Shown in pieces: positions 1 through 9,060 of a stretch of 16,763 nucleotides of DNA (the stretch's first letter is position 1; every line of letters starts with the position of its first letter). Location: positions 1-16,763 of the forward strand of contig LATQ01000407.1 of the NCBI GenBank assembly GCA_001017865.1, given 5' to 3'. Source of the DNA: Rhodococcus sp. IITR03 (lineage in GTDB: Bacteria > Actinomycetota > Actinomycetes > Mycobacteriales > Mycobacteriaceae). The position numbers and the translations under genes are program-made. The notes below the pieces were generated by a model. That model was given only the letters and a program-made list of their open reading frames with translations. It searched no databases and was not told where the DNA came from.

Positions 1-1249
1 CGAGATCGTGCGGCGCGGCGATGGCCTTCGACGCCGATCCGGCCGGTTTCACCGCGCGGTGGGCGGATCGGGATGCCGAGTGGTCGCGCCGCGTCGTCTC
101 CGCACGCGAACTCGTCCCGCAGGTCGTGCTGAGCGACGATGCGCTGGTCTCGATCGCCGAGGTGTGCGCGGCGTTCGACGTGGACGGCATGCGCGCCGAC
201 CTGGTCACCGCCCGCACAGCGATCGCACACGCCGCCTGGCACGGCCGCCTCGAGGTGACACGCGAGGACATCGCGGCAGCAGCCCGGCTCGCGCTTCCGC
301 ACCGTCGGCGCCGCAACCCGTTCGACGCCCCCACCAGCAGCGACGACCTGCTCGACGACCTGCTCGGCGGAGACGACCCCGATCCCGGCCCCGACGACGA
401 TCCCGGTGGCGGCGAAAGCGCACCCGACGACTCGGCAGCGGAGACGTCCTCCGGCTCGGGCGACAGGTTGTCCACCACCCTGGCGTCGGCATCGGATCCG
501 TTTCGCGCCAAGGTGTTCTCCGTCGATCGGGTCGGGCGCGGGGCGGCCGGCCGTCGGTCGCGGGCGGTCACCACGATCGGCCGCACAGTGGGCAGTCGCC
601 GCGGCGACACCGGTCCGGTTCACCTCCCCGCCACGATCCGCGCGACCATCCTCACCGATCAGGGTCTGCAGCTGCGCCGCAAGATCATCGAAGGCCGCGA
701 GACCAATCTCGTCCTGCTCTGTGTCGACGCCTCCGGGTCGATGGCCGCACGCAACCGGATGGTGCAGGTCAAGACCGCCGTCCTGTCGCTGCTGCTCGAC
801 GCCTACCGCCGTCGCGACATCGTCGGCCTCGTGACCTTCCGCGGCACGGGCGCGACCCTCGCACTCCCGCCGACGAATTCGGTGGACGTGGCCGCCGCAC
901 GACTACGAGAACTCCCCGCCGGTGGGCGGACCCCGCTGGCCGAAGGTCTGATCGAAGCGGCCGAAACCGTTCGACGCCATTCGCTCCGGGATCCACGTCG
1001 GCGTGCCCTGCTCGTCGTGGTCACCGACGGTCGTGCCACCGCCGGGCGGGACGCTGTGCAGCGTTCGCTCGACGCCGCAGACGTCATTGCTGCACAGGGA
1101 ATCTCCTCGGTGGTGGTGGATTCCGAGACGGGACGGTTCCGGATGGGTCTCGCGGCCCGTCTCGCCGAACGCCTCGGCGCCGAATACGTGCCCGTCGGTG
1201 AGGTCGATGCCGACGCCTCGCGGGAATCGTTCGGGAGAGGGCCGCCTGA
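1..1249 (+). CDS. chlD: ChlD-like magnesium/cobalt chelatase subunit with VWA domain (5' partial)
   Basis: This is the C-terminal part of a ChlI/ChlD-type AAA+ chelatase subunit; its 5' end lies outside the window. Bases 21-320 encode the helical lid after the ATPase core. An acidic Asp/Pro/Gly-rich linker follows (about 350-440), then a von Willebrand A domain from about 700, with the metal-binding MIDAS motif DASGS at 726-740. In actinobacteria lacking CobS/CobT such proteins are thought to power CobN in cobalt insertion into the corrin ring; the neighbouring cob genes support that role, but it is inferred. The open frame runs past the expected end. Adding one C near 1217 gives the ending ALAGIVRERAA and a TGA at 1247-1249 that overlaps the cobO ATG, so I place the stop there. 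One extra G near 17 also appears to break the frame. A true Mg-chelatase role is unlikely here. Confidence 0.88.
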
Positions 1250-1862
1250 TGCCGAAGGGACAGCCCACCGTCGTACCCGACGACGGTCTCACGACCCGCC
1301 AGCGCCGCAACCGGCCGCTGCTGATGGTCAACACCGGTGACGGAAAAGGGAAGTCCACGGCCGCATTCGGTCTCGCGCTGCGGGGCTGGAACCAGGCTGG
1401 TCGGTCGCCGTCTTCCAGTTCGTCAAGTCCGCCAAGTGGCGCCTCGGCGAGCAGACCGCCTTCGAGACCCTCGCCGACCTGCACGACGAGCGCGGCACCG
1501 GCGGGCCGATCGAGTGGCACAAGATGGGATCCGGCTGGTCGTGGTCGCGCAAGGAGGGCACCGAGGAGGACCACGCCGCCGACGCCCTCGCCGGATGGCG
1601 CGAGATCCAGCGACGCCTCGCCGCGGAGCAGCACGGCCTGTACGTGCTGGACGAGTTCACCTATCCGATCGCCTGGGGGTGGGTCGACATCGACGAGGTC
1701 GTCGATACGCTGACCTCTCGGCCGGGACGCCAGCACGTCATGATCACGGGGCGGCGGGCGCACCCGAAGCTCGTCGAGGTCGCCGACCTGGTGACGGAGA
1801 TGACGAAGGTCAAGCATCCGATGGATGCGGGTCAGAAGGGCCAGCGAGGGATCGAGTGGTGA
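1249..1862 (+). CDS. cobO: Cob(I)yrinic acid a,c-diamide adenosyltransferase
   Basis: CobO transfers the adenosyl group of ATP to reduced corrinoid cobalt, making the Co-C bond. The repaired protein is 204 residues, normal for CobO. It shows the P-loop GDGKGKST near residue 29, the acidic motif LYVLDEFTY, and the family-typical C-terminal segment ending KGQRGIEW. The ATG at 1249 overlaps the chlD stop, and the TGA at 1860-1862 overlaps the GTG of cobB, so translation is probably coupled. The frame breaks near 1395, where the sequence reads CAGGCTGG; CAGGGCTGG would restore ALRGWNQGWSVAVFQFVKSA. The break falls in a short G run and looks like a lost base. Identity is secure; whether the gene is truly interrupted in the organism cannot be told from this sequence. 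Confidence 0.95.
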
Positions 1863-3223
1863 GAGTTCCACGTGTAGTCGTCGCCGCACCGGCATCCGGG
1901 CACGGGAAGACCACCGTCGCCACGGGTCTCATGGCGGCGCTGCGCCGCGCCGGCCATGTCGTGTCGGGCCACAAGATCGGTCCCGACTACATCGATCCCG
2001 GCTACCACTCCCTCGCCACCGGCCGACCCGGCCGCAACCTCGACCCGCATCTCGTCGGCGAGGACCTCGTCGCTCCCCTGTTCCTGCACGGTGCCGCCGG
2101 CGCGGACATCGCCGTGATCGAAGGTGTCATGGGGTTGTACGACGGGATGATCGGCACCGACGGATACGCGTCCACCGCCCACACCGCGGCCCTGCTGTCC
2201 GCACCGGTGATCCTCGTCGTCGACGTCTCGCACGCCTCCCGGTCGATCGCGGCGATCGTGCACGGCATGGCGTCCTACGACCGCGGCACGCGGATCGCCG
2301 GCGTGATCCTGAACAAGGCCGGATCGCAGCGACATTCGGACGAGGTGATCCGCGCACTCGAACCGACCGGCATCCCGGTGATCGGCGTGCTCGGTCGCGA
2401 CGACGGCATCACCGTTCCGTCGCGCCATCTCGGCCTGGTGCCCGCCGAGGAACGCGACGAGGCGACCGCACAGGTGGATCGGCTCGCGCGCGGATCGCCG
2501 AGCGCATCGACCTCACCGAGATCCTCGGTATCGCCTCGGCAGCACCCGACCTGTCGGCAACGCCGTGGTCACCGGCACATCCACCGCGGACGGACCGGTG
2601 ATCGCTGTCGCCGGAGGTCGTGCCTTCACCTTCCGCTACACCGAGACCGAGGAACTCCTGCGCGCACACGGATGCCGACCGGTGTCGTTCGATCCTCTGC
2701 GCGACGAACGGTTGCCTGCCGGCACCGCGGGGATCTATCTCGGCGGCGGGTTCCCCGAGGTGCACGCCACCGACCTCGCCGCGAACCTCCCCCTGCGCAC
2801 GCACCTGCGCGCCGCGATCGCGGCGGGAGTTCCGACCGTCGCCGAGTGCGCCGGTCTGCTCTATCTGGGGCGGGAGGTCGACGGGCACGAGATGGTCGGC
2901 GCCCTCGACACCTCGGCACGGATGACGCCGCGCCTGACCCTCGGCTACCGCACCGCGATCGCACCGCAGGACACCCTGCTCGCCCCCGCCGGCACCCGCG
3001 TCACCGGCCACGAATTCCACCGCCCGCGATCACCCCCCGCTCGTCTCCCGCGTGGCTGCTCGACGGCCGGCCGGACGGCGTCGCGACCGCGACGGTGCAC
3101 GCGTCGTACCTGCACACGCACTGGGCCGGACATCCCGATCTCGCACGACGTTTCACGGACGCCGCACGGGCGGCGGAGCCCGCACCCGAACCCACCTCGG
3201 CACCGGCACGTCGTCGAACACAC
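1859..3223 (+). CDS. cobB: Cobyrinate a,c-diamide synthase (N-terminal part of apparent CobB-CobC fusion)
   Basis: CobB (in aerobic pathways, hydrogenobyrinate a,c-diamide synthase) uses glutamine and ATP to amidate the a and c carboxylates of the corrin ring. The N-terminal half has the P-loop ASGHGKTT and the family signature GHKIGPDYIDPGYH. The C-terminal half is a class I glutamine amidotransferase, with the likely active-site Cys in TVAECAGLLYLG and His in VTGHEFHR. The GTG at 1859 overlaps the cobO stop. Three single-base losses are inferred, near 2488, 2565 and 3024; each moves the frame one step, and conserved sequence resumes every time. After the third, the frame runs with no stop through a Pro/Ala/Glu-rich stretch into the CobC domain, with no start codon between them. 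The boundary at 3223 is therefore a domain boundary chosen by me. The repaired fused protein would be 791 residues. Confidence 0.93.
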
Positions 3224-4230
3224 GAACCCGACCTGCACCATCACGGCGACCGCGACGCGACCGAGGGCTGGTCGACCTCGCCGTCAACGTCTCGCGCCGA
3301 CCGCGCCCGGTATGGCTCGACGACGCCCTGCGTGCCTCGCTGGACGAGCTCGCCCGGTATCCCGACCCGAGCGATGCACGCGCCGCCCTCGCCGATCGTC
3401 ACGGCCGCAGCAACGACGAGGTCCTCCCGACGGCGGGGGGTGCCGAGGCGTTCACATTGATCGCCCGGGCGCGGGCATGGCGGCAGCCGGTAGTAGTGCA
3501 CCCGCAGTTCACCGAACCGGAGGCGGCACTGCTGGCCGCCGGACATCGCGTCTCACGGGTCGTGTTGCGCCGCGACGACGGGTTCGTCCTCGATCCGAGT
3601 GCGGTCCCGGAGGATGCCGACCTGGTGATCGTCGGCAATCCGACGAATCCCACCTCGGTCCTGCACTCGGCGGACACGCTTCTGGCACTGACCCGACCGG
3701 GGCGGGTGGTCGTGGTCGACGAGGCGTTCATGGACGCCGTTCCCGGCGAAACCGAATCGTTGACGGGACACCTCGTTCCGGGACTCGTGGTGCTGCGGTC
3801 GCTCACCAAGACGTGGGCGATCCCGGGCCTGCGCGCGGGATACGTGGTCGGCGACGCCGCAGTGCTCGTGGATCTCGCCGCGCAGCAGCCGCCCTGGTCG
3901 GTGTCCACTCCCGCAGCGGCCGCGATGATCGCGTGCGCATCCGACGATGCAGTACGCGAGACCGACGTGATCGCGCGGGAGATCGCCGCTGACAGGGAGG
4001 TTCTCGTCGACGCCCTCACCGACCTCGGAATCCGCCTGGTCTCCCCCTCGACGGCCCCGTTCGTGCTGGCGTCCGTTCCCGAAGGAACTCGGAATCGATT
4101 GCGGGAGAAGGGTTTCGCACTGCGTCGCGGCGACACCTTCCCCGGTCTCGGCGACGACTGGGTGCGGATCGCGGTGCGCGACGCGGCGACCACGGCGGCG
4201 CTCGTCGAGACGTGGAGAACGATCCTGTGA
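3224..4230 (+). CDS. cobC: PLP-dependent CobC, threonine-phosphate decarboxylase-like (C-terminal part of fusion)
   Basis: This is a fold-type I PLP aminotransferase-like protein of the mycobacterial Rv2231c type. It is assigned to making (R)-1-aminopropan-2-ol phosphate from threonine phosphate, the linker of the nucleotide loop. It starts at LHHHGDRDATEG and then LVDLAVNV, the usual CobC N-terminus. It carries NPTNPTSVL, the Asp-containing VVVDEAFMD, and the probable PLP lysine in RSLTKTWAIPGLRAGY. One G is missing near 3266 (GAGGGCTG where GAGGGGCTG is expected). No ATG, GTG or TTG exists in frame between the CobB end and this domain, which supports a natural fusion. The TGA at 4228-4230 overlaps the GTG of cobD. 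The decarboxylase assignment rests on family and context; an aminotransferase activity such as histidinol-phosphate transamination is the main alternative. Confidence 0.87.
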
Positions 4231-5145
4231 AGCAGAGGCACTCGGACTGGTGCTCGGCTACGCCGCCGACCAATTCTTCGGCGACCCGCAGCGGTGGCAT
4301 CCCGTGAGCGGCTTCGGGAAGTTGGCGCGCGCCGCCGAGGGCCGGCTGTACGCCGACCACCGCGTCGCGGGGTGGTGTTCACCTCACTGCTGGTCGGCTC
4401 CGCCGGCGCGTTGGGATACGTCGCCGACCGCGCGACCCGCGATCGTCCGGTGCTGTCGGTGACCGTCACGGCGCTGGCCACCTGGACCGTGCTCGGTGGT
4501 CGTTCCCTCGGATTCGAGGCCCGCACGATCGACGCCCAGCTCCGCGACGGCGATCTCGCCGCGGCGCGGGCAACAGGTGACCCACCTGGTGGGCCGCGAC
4601 CGTCGCACTCGACGAGAACGGGATCGCGCGCGCCACCATCGAATCGGTCGCCGAGAACACCTCCGACCGCCGTCGTCGCCCCGCTGTGGTGGGGTGCGGT
4701 CCTCGGTCCGGCCGGCCTGCTCGGCTACCGGGCCGCGAACACCCTCGACGCGCGCGTCGGTCACCGCACGCCGCGACTCGAACGGTTCGGCTGGGCCTCG
4801 GCCCGGTTCGACGACCTGCTCAATCTCGTCCCCGCTCGCCTCACCGCCCTGTTGGCTGTCGCACTCGGTGACGACGGCCGGGGCGCGGTCCGGGCGTGGC
4901 ACCGGGACGCGCGTAAGCATCCGAGCCCGAATGCCGGTCCGGTCGAGGCGGCGTTCGCCGGTGCTCTCGGGATCCGGCTCGGCGGCACGAACGTCTATCA
5001 CGGGGTGGTCGAGGATCGCGGCACGCTCGGCGACGGACCCACGCCGGTCCCGGAAGATATCGGCCGGACCGCGCGACTCGCCTCGAAGGTCGGACTCGGA
5101 GCCGTGGCGACGGCTGTCGCCGTCGCGGTCGCACGTCGTCGATAA
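4227..5145 (+). CDS. cobD: Adenosylcobinamide-phosphate synthase CobD/CbiB
   Basis: CobD (CbiB) is an integral membrane protein that attaches the aminopropanol(-phosphate) arm to adenosylcobyric acid. Family landmarks are the N-terminal LGYAADQFFGDPQRWHPV, then GRSLGFEA, ESVAENTSD followed by VVAPLWW, RFDDLLNLVPARLTALL, and HPSPNAGPVEAAFAGAL near the end. The repaired length is 306 residues, normal for the family. The GTG at 4227 overlaps the cobC stop. This is the most damaged gene here: G lost near 4232, G lost near 4372, G gained near 4569, two bases lost near 4601, C gained near 4667. Together they restore one uninterrupted frame to the stop at 5143-5145. The function call is firm. It is probably the last gene of the plus-strand cob operon, since 213 bases follow before the next gene. 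Confidence 0.93.
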
Positions 5146-5232
5146 TCTGCTCGGCATTTCGCCACCTCGACGGACAATTCCGTTCCGAAGGTGAAATTTC
5201 GGGGTGAATCCGTGTTCATTCTGTCCGAATAC

Positions 5233-5246
5233 GTAACTCCGGTTAC
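5233..5246. promoter_or_regulatory. Small inverted repeat upstream of the LuxR-family gene
   Basis: GTAAC-TCCG-GTTAC is a perfect 5-base dyad with a 4-base spacer, in the AT-richer 5146-5358 region between cobD and the LuxR-family regulator. The same region has other short dyads: TGAA-N6-TTCA just upstream and CGTAC/GTACG at about 5260-5282. It may be an operator, but arms this short can occur by chance. I could not place a convincing promoter relative to it. Confidence 0.3.
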
Positions 5247-5358
5247 TGTTCGTGCGATTCGTACATCGGAAAAAGAAGTACGGAACCGTTGAGCAGGGGG
5301 AAGCCGACGTGGAGGTGTCGAGATTTTTCCTTACTGTCGCGGTCGCCTGTTCTCGGAA

Positions 5359-7508
5359 TTGTCCGATGCCCCACGTCTGGTGATCCTCCGCGGCCACCGA
5401 TTCTCGGGGAAGACGACACTTCTGCGGACATGGCTCATGACCGATCCCGAACCTCGTCGCGTCATTGCGTACGTCGGTCCGTCCACGGCGGATTCTGCCG
5501 CCGACCGTTATTGGGCGCGGATATTCGATTCCGTACGCCGTTGCATCGACACCGAAGCCTCGCGCACGAGCCGGGGATTCGACGCCCTCCGCACCGCCCT
5601 GTCGACCGCGGACACACCCGTCACCCTCGTCCTCGACGGCACGCGACTCGACGAGGACGTCGCCGAGGGCATCGGCACCCTGCTCGCCGACGAACCGACC
5701 CTGCGCATCGTCGTCGCGACGCGCACCACGAGTTCCGCCGGTGCGGACATGCCCTCCGACACGAGGATCCTCACCTCCGCCGACCTCGCCTTCACCGTCG
5801 ACGAAACAGCCGCGTACCTGCGTGATGCCGGTGTTCCGCAGGAGCGGTGGGTCGTGGAGCGGATCGTTCACCGCACCGGAGGGCTACCGGCCGTGATCGG
5901 CCGTCTCCCCGCAGCCCTGTGCTCCGCACCGCTCCCCGGAGCGACCGAGCTCGAGCGCCTCGTGGACGCGGTGACCGACTCGGTGACAGCGCGGACGATC
6001 AAGAACGAACCACTCCTCGCACACCTGCTCCGACCGGTTCTGATGTCGGCGATGACCGACTCGCTGACCTGCGCGTCCCTCGCAGAGTCGGGCGTGGACG
6101 CCCCGACCTTTCTCACCACCCTCGAATCCCTCGGCCTGGTCGAACCCGTGCCCGGGAACTCGGCCCGGGTGTACCCGGACGCCGTCCGCCGGTCGTTGTT
6201 GCGACGGGCCGTGAACGACCTGCCGGCAGAACCGACGAGGACCTACCTCGTGGTACCGGGGAGCCCCGATCGCGGATCGGACGGCGCTGCGAAGCTCGGG
6301 CAGGTCGTCACCCTACGGAGGGAGGGACGGTTCGCCGAGGCGGCGTCGATCTGCGATGAGCTCGCGTCGAGAGTGGCGTCCTCGTCGACGGCACCCGGAA
6401 CGACGGTCGTCTCCGACGCTGCCTTCTGTTTCCAGGCCGGGCTGACCTACTTCTTCGCGGTGCGTCCGCACGAAGCGATGGGCATGCTGCGCCGCGCCCG
6501 TTCCGTCGGGGCCGGGACACCCGTCGGCGAAGACGCCGCCGCCGTACTCGGCTCATGCACGCCCTACGCGGAGAAGGGCCGGAGGCACGCGCGGCGCTCT
6601 CCACCGATCGGACGCCTCGCCGGCACCACCGCGACAGCGCACGACTCGCGCACACAACCGAGCAGATCGCGGCGGCACTGCTCGCGATCGACCGACTCGA
6701 AACCGACGTGGCGCTCGACATCCTCGTCGACATCGAGCGTCCACGGCCCCGAACGAGTTCTGGGCCCTCGTCCTCTACGCACAGGCTCCCTCGCGCTGCT
6801 CACCCACACTCCGATGGACGGGCTGCGGCGCATCAAGCAGAGATCCGGAAGCACCCGGAGCTCCACGCGGGGTACAACGCTGTGCTCGTCAACGCGATAC
6901 GCGCCGATCTCGAACTGGCGCTGGGCGATTTCGACCGGGCGCGGAATCTCGTCGCCGATTCCACCCACTTGTTCACCGCGCCCGTCCATGCCCGCATGCG
7001 TCTGCTGACGGGCGATCCGGCCGGCAGCGAAGCGCTCGTGCACCACTACGGGACCGATCCGATCTGCACGCCCCGCCAGGCGATGGAACTGGCTGTGCTC
7101 GGTGCCGCTGCCGCGTGCGCGCTCGGACGTGACAGCGAGGCCCGTCCTCACCTCGACCGGGCGATCGCGCTGTCGCAGCAGACCGGACTGTTGCGACCGT
7201 TCACCATGGTCTCGCCGTTGATGGCGCGTCATCTCGGCTCGCTGGGAGTCGCCCTGCCGACCGCCTCGGAGCCGACGGCGCTCGACACGGCCACCTATCC
7301 GAAGTCGAAACCGGTGGTGCGACTGACGCCGCGCGAACGTGCGGTCCTCGACGGGTTGATCGCGGGTCGCTCGGCACGCACCATTGCGAAGGCCGAATTC
7401 GTCAGCGTGAACACGGTGAAGACGCAATTGCGGTCGCTGTACCGGAAGCTCGGTGTGAACTCCGGGAAGGACGCGGTGATCGCCGCCCGGCACCTCGTGC
7501 TCGACTGA
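5359..7508 (+). CDS. Large ATP-binding LuxR-family transcriptional regulator (LAL/MalT type)
   Basis: This is a regulator with an N-terminal P-loop ATPase and a C-terminal LuxR-type helix-turn-helix. The Walker A motif GHRFSGKTT is at 5392-5418. The middle looks like an alpha-helical, TPR-like sensor region. The HTH begins LTPRERAVLDGL at about 7321 and includes NTVKTQLRSLYRKLGV. The repaired length is 717 residues. Four single-base losses are inferred, near 6551, 6741, 6789 and 6837, all in the helical middle. The start is uncertain. The TTG at 5359 puts Walker A only about 12 residues in, shorter than usual. A GTG at 5309, preceded by AGCAGGGGG, would give a longer N-terminus but needs one further lost base. 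The ligand and targets are unknown. Its place just after cobD suggests, without proving, a link to the cob operon. Confidence 0.85.
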
Positions 7509-7526
7509 CGCCCGGGTCCGGCCGTC

Positions 7527-8316
7527 TCAGGGTGTGTGTTCGACCGTGGTCATGTGGTGGTAGCCGATACGTACCAGTTCCGACAGCACGTCGGTGTCCA
7601 CGGTCGACAACCTGTCACGGAATCTCCCGCAGGTCCTCGATGCGATGGTCGAACTCCCCCTCGGTGTCGTCGACCGCGTCCTCGACGCGGCCGTTCTCGA
7701 GCGGCCGGTACACGAAGACCGTGTTCAGTCCGACCTCGCGGGCGGCCCGCAGATCGTAGGGATGCGACGCGACCATCGCGGCCCGGGAGGGATCGACCCC
7801 CAGATACCGGCAGGTGCGCTCGTACAGGAAACGTTCGGGCTTGAAGGCGCCGAACAGTTCGGCCGTGAGGATGGCGTCGGCCTCGAGCTGCTGGTCACGG
7901 AAGAGCGTGATCATCGTGGCCATGTCCGTGTTGGACAGTGTCGCCACCACTGCCTGCGAACGGAGTTCGTTCAGCCCGGGCCGCACGTCCGGCCACGCCT
8001 CGAGGCGTTGCCAGGCCCGCGCCGTCTCGACGCGCACGTCCTCGGGAAGGTCGACCCCGAACTGCTCGCACACGTCGCCGAGTCCGTCGACGTAGGAGTC
8101 CTGCACGCGATACCACTTCTCCACCGACTGGTCGAGACGGAGGATGCGTTCGTAGTAGTCGCTCCTCCAGGCCCGCACCAGGTCGCCCACGGTCGCCGGA
8201 TCTGCATAGGTACCGAGTGCCTCGGCCACCGCCCGGGTGACCGGGGTGTAGAAGTCCATCAGCGTGCCCTGCACGTCGAAGATGTACGCGTCGTATCGAC
8301 TCACGCCCAGGAGCAT
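7527..8316 (-). CDS. Type II haloacid dehalogenase-like HAD hydrolase
   Basis: This is a HAD-superfamily hydrolase of the 2-haloacid dehalogenase (type II) subgroup. Motif I is IFDVQGTLMD, with the nucleophilic Asp in DVQGT. Motif II is ATLSNTD, the motif III lysine is in FGAFKPERF, and motif IV is ASHPYDLRAARE, the subgroup's typical AxHxxD form. The ATG at 8316 is chosen; a GTG at 8304 is an alternative. In the raw sequence the frame ends at 7615 after DLREIP. Removing one extra base near 7623 gives REFRDRLSTVDTDVLSELVR and an ending EHTP with a TGA at 7529-7527, for 262 residues. The gene is convergent with the LuxR-family gene, whose stop is 18 bases away. The substrate is unknown: members act on haloacids or phosphates, and nothing nearby favours either. 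Confidence 0.88.
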
Positions 8317-8418
8317 GCCCGATCGTGCCGTCCCGAAACGGAGTTGCAGAACCCGCCCACCGATGTGGCCCGCGTCGCATACTGGGACCGAAGCGTCGCC
8401 GCGCTCCGGGGGTGCACC

Positions 8419-8939
8419 ATGGACGACCTGGCGGAATTCCGTCACGATCTCGATCGCATCGAACACCGCGTCGCCGGTGAGGTGGTCGTCGGCGCTCGCG
8501 GGTCCGGATCCTGGCCGGGTGCGTCGCGCTGCTGGTCGTGGGTCTGCTGCTTCCCCAGGCCACCTCCGTGACGTCCCTGACGGCCCTTGTGCGCTGGGAT
8601 TCCGAGGCCGCCACGCTTCCGCTCCGCGTCTTCGATGTCTTCGTGGTGGTGTTCGGCATCCTCGTACCGCTCGTCGCATTGCTCCGACGGAGATGGGATG
8701 CCGCGGCGATCGCGATGCTCGGTTCGGGCGCGGCGTCGATGGTGGGATTGTTCGCGGTCTGGTCGCAGGCGGGAATGGTCGCCCACACCTCTCACGCACC
8801 GCACGTCGGCCTGTATCTGTGCTGGGGCGCGGTGATGGCATCCACCGCGGTGTGGCTGCCGGTCGTGCTCTCCACCGCTCCCCTGCGCAGCGCTCCTCCG
8901 GTCACCTCCGGAGTTCTGACTCCCCGGGACGATCACTGA
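8419..8939 (+). CDS. Small conserved actinobacterial membrane protein
   Basis: This 173-residue (repaired) protein has a hydrophilic N-terminus beginning MDDLAEFRHDLDRIEHR and about four hydrophobic segments: LAGCVALLVVGLLLP, VFDVFVVVFGILVPLVALL, IAMLGSGAASMVGLFAVW and YLCWGAVMASTAVWLPVVL. The ATG at 8419 follows a GGGGG run at a good distance for a ribosome binding site. One G is missing near 8501 in CGCGGGTCC, where the frame moves from the N-terminal part to the membrane part. It is transcribed divergently from the HAD gene across a 102-base gap. I recognise no functional domain. The four-helix layout suggests a structural or accessory membrane protein; no transport motif is visible. Confidence 0.75.
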
Positions 8940-8980
8940 CCGCACCGTTCGCCGACCGACAGTGGCGCGCGTCACGCTTG

Positions 8981-9036
8981 CAGTGCAACACTGTAATCAG
9001 TGCAACACGCACAGGTTGATCGGTGCGACACGCACC
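8981..9036. promoter_or_regulatory. Array of three related dyads (putative operator)
   Basis: Three elements share the core GTGCRACAC, at 8983-8991, 9000-9008 and 9023-9031. Each lies in a dyad: CAGTG-CAA-CACTG at 8981-8993, GTGC-AACAC-GCAC at 9000-9012, and GGTGCG-ACA-CGCACC at 9022-9036. The first and third are perfect inverted repeats. The array ends 24 bases before the ATG of the 182-residue gene that follows, so a bound protein would block transcription start or early elongation. The bound protein is unknown; autoregulation by the downstream protein is my inference. Confidence 0.6.
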
Positions 9037-9060
9037 AGGTCGCGTCCCGAGGAGGACATC

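Noticed and set aside
903..1895. A 330-codon minus-strand open frame across chlD and cobO
   Set aside because: It is antisense to conserved VWA and CobO motifs, has an Arg/Pro-rich composition, and has no ribosome binding site or family resemblance.
1249..5145. Programmed ribosomal frameshifting or a decayed cob operon
   Set aside because: The shifts are too many, lie at unrelated sites, include both losses and gains, and affect unrelated genes. No slippery site with a downstream structure recurs, and motifs are intact. Sequence error explains all of them.
5146..5358. A second cobalamin riboswitch upstream of the LuxR-family gene
   Set aside because: No GCCACTG B12-box or GGAAGCCAG element was found on either strand here; only short dyads are present.
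7509..7526. A terminator between the convergent LuxR-family and HAD genes
   Set aside because: Only a short GC-rich stretch is present, with no convincing stem and no T-run.
8317..8418. A CATACT -10 promoter box between the divergent HAD and membrane-protein genes
   Set aside because: No acceptable -35 element lies at the right distance, so it was not called.
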